From assembly GCA_949841355.1 (NCBI GenBank), contig CATKZP010000022.1, positions 1 to 38,403 on the forward strand: a DNA stretch of 38,403 nucleotides, given 5' to 3'. The stretch is from an uncultured Oscillospiraceae bacterium. Its GTDB lineage: Bacteria > Bacillota > Clostridia > Oscillospirales > Oscillospiraceae. A model generated the notes under the pieces. The model saw only the letters and a list, made by a program, of their open reading frames with translations. It did not search any database and was not told the DNA's origin. Positions within the stretch are counted from its first letter, which is position 1, and every line of letters starts with the position of its first letter. Shown one piece after another: positions 32,171 through 38,403 of the stretch. Position numbers and translations under genes: made by a program.

Positions 32171-32529
32171 TTGTTTATCCTTTCGATGAATTTTGGGCGC
32201 AGATGGAAGGGGGAATGGATTCCATCTGCTCTTGCTGGCCACACACCGTACCCGTTCCTGCCCCAGAATCTCACTGCGGCGTTTTCACCCTGTTGGTACG
32301 CTCATCCCGCATTGAGAGTCTTGGCGGTACTTTGCCCAGGGAGTATAATCTTCGGTGGTGGGTATTCAGTTGTCAAAGTGCGGGATGTTCAAAAAATTGA
32401 ACAGGCTATTGACTTTTTATAGGAAATGGGCTATAGTCTACTTACCGGCATTCGAATGGTAACATAATCCAGATGGATTGTCAATAGCGTTTCATAAAAA
32501 TATATTCTATTTTCGAGGAGGCGGCATCT
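32171..32529. other. Divergent intergenic region between the mobilization and cargo genes
   Basis: This 359-base stretch holds no convincing gene. A TATACT on the minus strand (32347-32342) could serve the excisionase operon, but its -35 is poor. The rightward promoter is listed separately. Confidence 0.45.
32409..32437 (+). promoter_or_regulatory. Promoter of the DUF6076-like gene
   Basis: TTGACT (32409-32414), 17 bases, TATAGT (32432-32437) is a strong match to the sigma-A consensus. The gene start follows 92 bases later behind GAGGAGG. Confidence 0.65.
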
Positions 32530-33282
32530 ATGGCATTTCCCCAGCTGACTTTTCCGCTGACTGTAGATTTCGGAAACACAAAATACTGGATTGGGGATCA
32601 TGAACCGTTTCGATTTGGCGAAGCGGTGACGGCGTTTTTCACCGGGGAGGAGTTTGCGGAACCGGGGGAGGACAGGGAAGACCTGATGCGGGATCTGGAG
32701 CTGTACTTGAAGGTGTTTGGGAACTACCTTCAACCCTATATCGAGCTTGGGGAGATCACGAACGAGATGTCGAAACAACTGAGCGCAAGCTCGGCGGAGT
32801 GTACGGTGAACTATGACTACCATATCCGCCCAGGCTCTGCCGTCCTGGTAGAGCGTTACACCTTTCCTACCCTGCGGGACTTTCTTTACGTGGATTTGGG
32901 GAAAGCCATTATGCACGGTAACGGGCCGCGGCAGTGCCGCCTGTGCGGGCAGTGGTTTTTCCATGAGCAGGGCGGGCGGTCGCTGTACTGTGAGCGTGTC
33001 GCGCCCGGAGAGACGGAGCGGACTTGCCGGCTGATGGGGGCGCGGGCGGTCTTTGAGAAGAAGATCCAGGACGAGGACACCTGGAAGCTGTACAAGCGGG
33101 CCTACAAAAAATATTACGCCCGGTTCATGAAGGGAAACATGAGCCGGGAGGAGTTCAAGGACTGGGCGGAGCAGGCGGCGGCGGAGCGAGACGATGCGAT
33201 TCAGAAGCTGGAGGCCGCGCCAGAGGAGAAGGCGCGGGTGAAAATTATCAGCCATCTGAGGGAGAGGCTGAACGACCAGTAA
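32530..33282 (+). CDS. DUF6076-like zinc-binding protein
   Basis: This 250-residue soluble protein has a cysteine cluster CRLCGQWF... SLYCERV... RTCRLMGA (Cys136, Cys139, Cys154, Cys166) that probably binds one zinc ion, followed by a charged helical end (WKLYKRAYKKYYARFMKGNMSREEFKDW). This is the pattern I know from DUF6076 proteins, which are frequent in Clostridia mobile elements and have no established function. ATG 32530 has GAGGAGG upstream. It is transcribed away from the mobilization operon and towards the defence genes, from a good promoter at 32409. Confidence 0.7.
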   Translation: MAFPQLTFPLTVDFGNTKYWIGDHEPFRFGEAVTAFFTGEEFAEPGEDREDLMRDLELYLKVFGNYLQPYIELGEITNEMSKQLSASSAECTVNYDYHIRPGSAVLVERYTFPTLRDFLYVDLGKAIMHGNGPRQCRLCGQWFFHEQGGRSLYCERVAPGETERTCRLMGARAVFEKKIQDEDTWKLYKRAYKKYYARFMKGNMSREEFKDWAEQAAAERDDAIQKLEAAPEEKARVKIISHLRERLNDQ

Positions 33283-33298
33283 GACCGCTTTGAGATGT

Positions 33299-33334
33299 GA
33301 CGGTGTTCTCTTTGTAGACAGTGGTGCAATTTAC
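33299..33334. repeat. Copy 2 of a 37-base repeat (copy 1 at 29209-29245)
   Basis: Both copies share GACGGT, TCTTTG, AGACA and TGGTGCAAT in the same order and orientation, with a few substitutions and a small length difference. They flank the block of relaxase, mobC, initiator, excisionase and DUF6076-like genes. Confidence 0.55.
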
Positions 33335-33405
33335 AAGCGCCATTTGAGGGACAGTTAGGCAAGAAAATTTGCTGAAAGCCCCTCCCAATTCCCGGTAGGA
33401 TATGA

Positions 33406-33411
33406 TATACT
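33406..33411 (+). promoter_or_regulatory. Candidate -10 of the nuclease-methyltransferase gene
   Basis: TATACT with TGA before it lies 38 bases upstream of the start at 33449. The -35 region (about 33383) is weak. Confidence 0.4.
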
Positions 33412-33448
33412 AAGATTTAACAGTATTCCTCTGTGGAGGTAAAAGCCC

Positions 33449-36229
33449 ATGACAGATACACAGCGCCGCGCCGCCGCAAAACAGTTTGCCGCCGATTGGC
33501 AGGGCAAGGGCTACGAGAAGGGCCACAGTCAGACCTTTTGGCTGTCCCTGCTGCAAAAGGTCTACGGGGTGGAGGAGCCGGACAAGTTTATCACCTTCGA
33601 GGATCAGATCATGCTGGATCATACCAGCTTCATCGACGGTTTTATCCCGTCCACCCATGTGTTGATCGAGCAAAAGAGTTTGGGGAAAGAGCTGAACAAG
33701 CCCATCAAGCAGTCTGACGGTTCCCTGCTGTCACCGTTCCAGCAGGCCAAACGCTACGCCGCCGAGCTGCCCTACTCCCAGCGGCCCCGGTGGATCGTTA
33801 CCTGCAACTTTGCTGAGTTCTACGTCTACGACATGGAGCGGCCTACCGGCGACCCGGAGATCATCAAGCTGTGCGATTTGGAAAAGGAATACTACCGCCT
33901 GCAATTCCTGGTGGACACCGGGGATACCAACATCAAAAAAGAGATGGAAGTCTCGTTGCAGGCGGGCGAGATCGTGGGCGTCCTCTACGACGCCCTGCTG
34001 AAGCAGTACAAAGACCCGGAGGCCGAGGACACGCTGAAAAGCCTGAACGCCCTGTGCGTCCGGCTGGTGTTCTGCCTGTATGCCGAGGACGCCGGTATTT
34101 TCGGCAGCAAGAGTATGTTCCATGACTATCTCCGAGATATTCCCGCCAGCGGCATCCGCAAGGCGCTGGTGGAGCTGTTCCGCATTTTGGATCAGAAGTT
34201 GGAGCAGCGGGACAAGTACCTGGCCGACGACAACCCCGCACTGGCAGCGTTCCCCTACGTCAACGGCGGGCTGTTCAGCGACGAGAATATCGAAATTCCG
34301 CCCTTTACCGAGGAACTGAAAACCCTCCTGCTGGAAAAGGCCAGCGGGGATTTTGACTGGTCGGCCATCAGCCCCACCATCTTCGGGGCGGTGTTTGAAA
34401 GCACCCTGAACCCGGAGACCCGGCGCTCCGGCGGGATGCACTACACCAGCATTGAGAACATTCATAAGGTCATTGACCCGCTGTTCCTGGACGGCCTGCG
34501 CTCCGAGCTGGAGGAAATCAAAGCGATTGCTGTGGACAAGACCCGCAAGGCCAAGCTGAGCGCCTTTCAAAGCAAGCTGGCGGGGCTGACCTTCCTTGAC
34601 CCGGCCTGTGGCTCCGGCAACTTCCTGACGGAAACCTACCTGTCCCTGCGGGAGCTGGAAAACGAGGTGTTGCGGTGTTCCACCGACCAGATCAGCATGG
34701 ATTTGGAGGGCATTATCCAGGTGTCCATCGGCCAGTTTTACGGCATTGAGATCAACGACTTTGCCGTGACCGTGGCTAAGACCGCCCTGTGGATCGCGGA
34801 GAGCCAGATGATGAAGGAGACCGAGGACGTGGTGCATATGTCCCTGGACTTCCTGCCGCTGAAATCCTACGCCAATATCACCGAGGGCAACGCCCTGCGG
34901 CTGGATTGGGAAAGCGTGGTGCCCAAGGACAAGCTGAACTATATCATGGGGAATCCGCCGTTTGTGGGCGCGTCTATGATGACGAAAACGCAGAAAGACG
35001 AAGCAGTTGCCGTATTTGGCAAAGGCAAACGTGTCAACAGCATTGATTATGTCGGCGCATGGTATCATAAAGCCGCCACCCTGCTGCAAGGAACCAGCGC
35101 CCGAGCTGCTTTTGTTTCTACCAACAGCATTACGCAGGGAGAACAGGTTGCGCCGCTCTGGGATAAACTGCTGAATCAATATCACGTTCATATTGATTTT
35201 GCACATCGCACATTCAAATGGAACAGTGAAGCAAAGGAAAAAGCTGCTGTCCATTGTGTGATTATCGGCTTTAGCGTTGCGGGAAATAGCCAACCAAAGT
35301 ACATCTATACCAATGGTGTGGCATCGCAGCCAGCAAAGAATATCAATCCCTATTTGATTGATGCGCCAGATGCGCTAATCACGACTCGAAGTACCCCCAT
35401 TTGTCCAGTTCCCCGTATTTCGTATGGAAATAAGCCGTCGGATGGTGGTAATCTGATTCTGTCCCAAGATGAAAGAGATACCCTGATTGCCAAGGATAAA
35501 AGTTTAGCTCCATATATTCGCCGCTATATTGCGTCAAAAGACTTTATCAATAATGATGAAACCCGTTATTGCCTCTGGCTTAAAGGAGTATCCCCTGCAT
35601 TGTATCGCAAAAATGCAGAAGTAATGCGCCGTTTGGAAGCGGTCAAACAGATGCGCCTTGCGAGTTCCGCTGCACCTACACGCGCATTAGCGGACAAGCC
35701 CTACCTATTCTTTTCCACGCCGCAAACGGACAGTAATTATTTGTGCATCCCGGAAGTTTCGTCTGAACGACGGCGATATGTTCCGATTGGCTTTATGGAT
35801 AAAAGTGTAATTGCAAGCAATCTTGTTTCAATCGTTCCAGACGCTACGATGTACCATTTTGGCGTGTTAACATCTAATGTTCATATGTCTTGGATGAGAA
35901 CCGTTTGTGGAAGATTGAAAAGTGATTACCGTTATTCAGGTGCGATTGTTTACAATACGTTCCCCTGGCCTGATCTTTCAGCGGAGCAACAAGAGAAAAT
36001 TGAAAGAACCGCTCAAATGATTTTGGATGCTCGTGCGCTCTATCCCGATTGCAGCCTTGCCGATCTCTACGATGAAACCACCATGCCCCCGGAGCTGCGG
36101 AAGGCCCACCAGCAGAACGACCGGGCCGTCATGCAGGCGTATGGGTTCGATGTGGCCACCACCACCGAGACGAGCTGCGTGGCGGAGTTGATGAGGATGT
36201 ATCAGAGGTTGACGGATAGAGAGGGCTGA
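33449..36229 (+). CDS. Type IIL (MmeI-like) restriction nuclease-methyltransferase fusion
   Basis: This 926-residue single-chain enzyme of the class I DNA methyltransferase type probably methylates and cuts DNA at one site. The N-terminal part has a PD-(D/E)xK-like pair, Asp63 (FIDGF) and Glu74-x-Lys76 (LIEQKS). A helical linker follows. The adenine methyltransferase motifs are FLDPACGSGNFL (about 383-394, SAM binding) and GNPPF (about 501-505, catalysis). The C-terminal 400 residues should hold the target recognition domain, ending with VYNTFPWPDL and a helical tail. The start has GGAGG upstream. GC content drops from about 34975 to 36040, i.e. just after NPPF, and recovers for the last 180 bases. 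It stands upstream of the DUF4297 and SMC genes in the same direction. Confidence 0.85.
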   Translation: MTDTQRRAAAKQFAADWQGKGYEKGHSQTFWLSLLQKVYGVEEPDKFITFEDQIMLDHTSFIDGFIPSTHVLIEQKSLGKELNKPIKQSDGSLLSPFQQAKRYAAELPYSQRPRWIVTCNFAEFYVYDMERPTGDPEIIKLCDLEKEYYRLQFLVDTGDTNIKKEMEVSLQAGEIVGVLYDALLKQYKDPEAEDTLKSLNALCVRLVFCLYAEDAGIFGSKSMFHDYLRDIPASGIRKALVELFRILDQKLEQRDKYLADDNPALAAFPYVNGGLFSDENIEIPPFTEELKTLLLEKASGDFDWSAISPTIFGAVFESTLNPETRRSGGMHYTSIENIHKVIDPLFLDGLRSELEEIKAIAVDKTRKAKLSAFQSKLAGLTFLDPACGSGNFLTETYLSLRELENEVLRCSTDQISMDLEGIIQVSIGQFYGIEINDFAVTVAKTALWIAESQMMKETEDVVHMSLDFLPLKSYANITEGNALRLDWESVVPKDKLNYIMGNPPFVGASMMTKTQKDEAVAVFGKGKRVNSIDYVGAWYHKAATLLQGTSARAAFVSTNSITQGEQVAPLWDKLLNQYHVHIDFAHRTFKWNSEAKEKAAVHCVIIGFSVAGNSQPKYIYTNGVASQPAKNINPYLIDAPDALITTRSTPICPVPRISYGNKPSDGGNLILSQDERDTLIAKDKSLAPYIRRYIASKDFINNDETRYCLWLKGVSPALYRKNAEVMRRLEAVKQMRLASSAAPTRALADKPYLFFSTPQTDSNYLCIPEVSSERRRYVPIGFMDKSVIASNLVSIVPDATMYHFGVLTSNVHMSWMRTVCGRLKSDYRYSGAIVYNTFPWPDLSAEQQEKIERTAQMILDARALYPDCSLADLYDETTMPPELRKAHQQNDRAVMQAYGFDVATTTETSCVAELMRMYQRLTDREG

Positions 36230-36372
36230 CGATGGACAATGAAATAAGTGAAAAATGAACAATGAGCGAAGACCCGATGAAGCGTTTGTTTTGGCAGATA
36301 TCAGCGGGTGCAAACGAGCACCTGCCGGAAGAATAAGATGACGCATAGCTGCCACATACTGGAGGATTTTGT

Positions 36373-37461
36373 ATGGCAAAAAAACAGGCTGAAAAAGATG
36401 GAAAATCTGTATCTGTTGACACTAAGGCCGGTAGCCGTGCATATAATCGTTTTGAAATGCAGGTAAGTCAGACTCTATATATGGCGATTGAGCTGTATTC
36501 TGATTTGAATTACTTGCTTGTACTGGATCATTATGACGATATCACTCTGTTTGATGATGATATATCTCCTGGAGTGGTTAGCTACTATCAGATGAAAACG
36601 AGTGAAGATTCCATCAGTATTGATACGGCGATTTCGGAAGCGTGGATAGCCAAGCTGTATGAACAACTCAGCGATCCAGCGTGGATGGTTAAAGAACTTG
36701 GCTTAATTACTAACTGCCCACTGAAGGTATCTGTAAAGGTTAAGGGTGATGATGGGGAGCCACATTCTGAGGAGAAGAAATATACGGCTGAGCGCACGCC
36801 CTTCCTGTCATTCAATCCGATTATGGTGGATAAGCTCAAAGCGGATATTGCCAAGAGGAAAGGGATATCCGTGGATGAGGTGGATTTGTCAAAATTCGTC
36901 CACATGAGAACCATATTATCAATCCCGAAGCATCGTGAGATTGTTGAACAAAGAATGAACGACTTTCTGTACGGGCAATACCCACGCATTACAATGGAAT
37001 CCGCTAAAACCGTTTTTGGGGCGATGATGAATCTGTTGTCTCGTTGTCAATCTTATGAGGCGTTAGATAAAGATGCTACATTTGTAGAGGTGCGACAGAA
37101 AAAAGGTATATCCAAATCAGATTTTTCCCGCATTATCGAGGAATCTATGTACATTGACATCCCAGAATTTCAAGAGATAGATCAGTGGATGGGTTATTCG
37201 GAAGAAGAACGAATGAAAGCAGCTCTTGAATATACAAAGATTTTGTCTGATGTTCGGGGAAAGTCTGAGTCATTTGCTGCATTATACCGTCAACTCAGAA
37301 GTGCCAGTCAGGGAAACCCACGAAACGATGAGGAATCTGTAAAAGATTACTGTGAGCGCGTATATGGGGGCCTCACCAATAAGAACCCTATTTACAATAA
37401 GACTTATGTAGGCATTCTGATTGCCAGTATGTTGATAAATGAATGGAGGAGGAGTGTGTGA
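36373..37461 (+). CDS. DUF4297 (Cap4/LmuA-like) nuclease effector
   Basis: This 362-residue protein has the restriction-nuclease core of the DUF4297/Cap4 family in residues 20-80: SRAYNRFEMQVSQTLYMAI, then LDHYDDITLFDD (Asp55/Asp56) and VSYYQMKTS (Gln73-x-Lys75), the D...QxK catalytic pattern. The remaining helical part has no motif I recognise. Such nucleases are the DNA-cutting effectors of CBASS and Lamassu. Here the next gene, overlapping by 4 bases, is an SMC-like ATPase, so a Lamassu-like LmuA-LmuB pair is the best fit. The start has GGAGG upstream. The gene is AT-richer than the mobilization genes, suggesting a separately acquired cargo. Confidence 0.72.
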   Translation: MAKKQAEKDGKSVSVDTKAGSRAYNRFEMQVSQTLYMAIELYSDLNYLLVLDHYDDITLFDDDISPGVVSYYQMKTSEDSISIDTAISEAWIAKLYEQLSDPAWMVKELGLITNCPLKVSVKVKGDDGEPHSEEKKYTAERTPFLSFNPIMVDKLKADIAKRKGISVDEVDLSKFVHMRTILSIPKHREIVEQRMNDFLYGQYPRITMESAKTVFGAMMNLLSRCQSYEALDKDATFVEVRQKKGISKSDFSRIIEESMYIDIPEFQEIDQWMGYSEEERMKAALEYTKILSDVRGKSESFAALYRQLRSASQGNPRNDEESVKDYCERVYGGLTNKNPIYNKTYVGILIASMLINEWRRSV

Positions 37462-38403
37462 AAGCAGTATATTTCAAAAGTCTAATGATTGCGGATTTGC
37501 AGAATCGTACTGCTCGTGTCCAGTCATTTGAAAAGGGGCTGAATGTTGTAACGAGTGCGGATAACCATGTGGGGAAATCCTCGTTACTAAAATCCTTGTA
37601 CTATACCTTGGGTGCAGAAGTTGACTATGACTCTGTCTGGGATAAGCAGTCAAAGTTGTACATTGCTACTTTAGGTGTAGGTGAGAAAGAATATCGAGTT
37701 GCACGTTTTTTGAAGCGGTTTGCTGTATTTGAAGGCGAAAAGCTTTTGAAAATTACGGATAGTGTTACAAAAGAATTGGCACCGCTGTTAGGAGAAATAT
37801 TTGATTTTTCTGTTTACCTACCCCGTAAAGATACTGGCAAGGTTGAAATGGCACCGCCTGTGTTTACTTTTATGCCATATTATATCGACCAAGATAAAGG
37901 GTGGAGCGGGTTATACAATAGCTTTGCAGCAATTGAACAGTATAAAAGTGCAGATCGGATTAAATCGCTCTATTACCATCTCAATATTTATACCAAGGGA
38001 ACGGTTGAACTTATGGCGGAAAGAGATTGCCTTAAGGAACACCTGGAAACCTTGGCGATTGAGAGCGATAGGCTGAATACAATTTTGACTGCGTTGCGGG
38101 AGGAAACAGATAATCTTCCACCAGCGGATACTGTTAGCGAATTGGAAGCTCACTTTGAGACAGCTAAGAAAAGAATTGAGCAGTTGGTGAGACAAATTGG
38201 AGCAACCCGCAATGAGATTCAAGGCTTGGAAACGGCACTCCGCCAACATCAGTATAACTTGCGTGTCATTACGGAGAATGTATCTACAAAAGATATGGTT
38301 TCTGAAGATGATACGCATAAACGCCATATTTGTCCAAATTGCGGATATGTTTTTGATGAAGAAATCTTTAATCTTGTCCGGGCAAACTATGGCATAATGA
38401 ACG
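37458..38403 (+). CDS. SMC-like AAA ATPase, 5' part (LmuB-like), continues beyond window
   Basis: The gene starts at GTG 37458 inside the stop of the nuclease gene (GTGTGA), with GGAGGAGG just upstream, and is open to the window end (315 codons). The N-terminus shows an SMC-type ATP-binding start: LNVVTSADNHVGKSSLLKSL with the Walker A GKS at 39-41. A long coiled-coil follows (from about residue 190), and then the zinc-hook-like CPNCGYVF (Cys292, Cys295). In Lamassu, LmuB is such a hook-bearing SMC that senses foreign DNA and controls the LmuA nuclease. The initial glycine of Walker A is replaced (SADNHVGKS), as in some members of this group. Walker B and the C-terminal half lie outside the window. 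Confidence 0.75.
   Translation, partial: MKAVYFKSLMIADLQNRTARVQSFEKGLNVVTSADNHVGKSSLLKSLYYTLGAEVDYDSVWDKQSKLYIATLGVGEKEYRVARFLKRFAVFEGEKLLKITDSVTKELAPLLGEIFDFSVYLPRKDTGKVEMAPPVFTFMPYYIDQDKGWSGLYNSFAAIEQYKSADRIKSLYYHLNIYTKGTVELMAERDCLKEHLETLAIESDRLNTILTALREETDNLPPADTVSELEAHFETAKKRIEQLVRQIGATRNEIQGLETALRQHQYNLRVITENVSTKDMVSEDDTHKRHICPNCGYVFDEEIFNLVRANYGIMN

Noticed and set aside
36262..36336. 24-codon peptide MSEDPMKRLFWQISAG... before the DUF4297 gene
   Set aside because: No ribosome binding site, and the surrounding sequence looks like a non-coding spacer.

Overview
The window looks like chromosomal DNA of a GC-rich Gram-positive anaerobe of the Clostridia, probably an Oscillospiraceae-type gut commensal. 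This is inferred from strong GGAGG ribosome binding sites, GC-rich codon use, cytosolic glycosidases fed by a sugar transporter (no SusC/D pair), an AgrC/LytTR-type two-component system and typical Clostridia mobile-element genes. No species call is possible from sequence alone.

Region 1 (1-1451) is a scrap zone. It holds the 3' part of an unrecognised protein, a remnant with one SLH-like repeat, and a perfect terminator hairpin.

Region 2 (1452-25961) is a Gram-positive glycan utilisation locus built around L-rhamnose. A leftward operon (11957 to 1452) encodes a GPH-type sugar transporter, a small membrane protein, an MBOAT acyltransferase, a large exported protein with two SGNH-like domains separated by leucine-rich and InlB-type repeats, a GH2 enzyme and a GH78 rhamnosidase. 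A second leftward operon (15704 to 12097) encodes a membrane-anchored, domain-swapped GH3 enzyme and a four-helix membrane protein. Rightward from 16020 come a LytTR response regulator, its GHKL histidine kinase and a second GH78. From 19740 come a GH43 enzyme, rhamnulokinase (short at its C-terminus), an AraA-type isomerase, rhamnulose-1-phosphate aldolase and lactaldehyde reductase. Together these could cleave a rhamnosylated glycan outside and inside the cell and turn rhamnose into DHAP and 1,2-propanediol. A near-identical 17-base element sits at the same distance and orientation upstream of the GH3 promoter and of the GH43/rha promoter. This suggests one regulator, perhaps the LytTR protein encoded between them, controls both.

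Region 3 (25962-27640) is a junction. It has a lower-GC Fic-domain gene with a consensus promoter wrapped in four copies of a 10-base operator, then a 45-base 3' fragment of a tRNA-Thr(GGT) gene, several large hairpins and repeated motifs resembling recombinase arm sites.

Region 4 (27638-38403, running off the window) looks like an integrative and mobilizable element. It has a tyrosine integrase, a DUF6809-like small protein, a MOBP-type relaxase, MobC, a replication-initiator-like winged-helix protein and an excisionase-like protein, all leftward. Rightward cargo is a DUF6076-like zinc protein, a fused nuclease-methyltransferase (type IIL/MmeI-like) with an AT-rich specificity region, and a DUF4297 nuclease coupled to an SMC-like ATPase, i.e. 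a Lamassu-like defence module cut by the window end.
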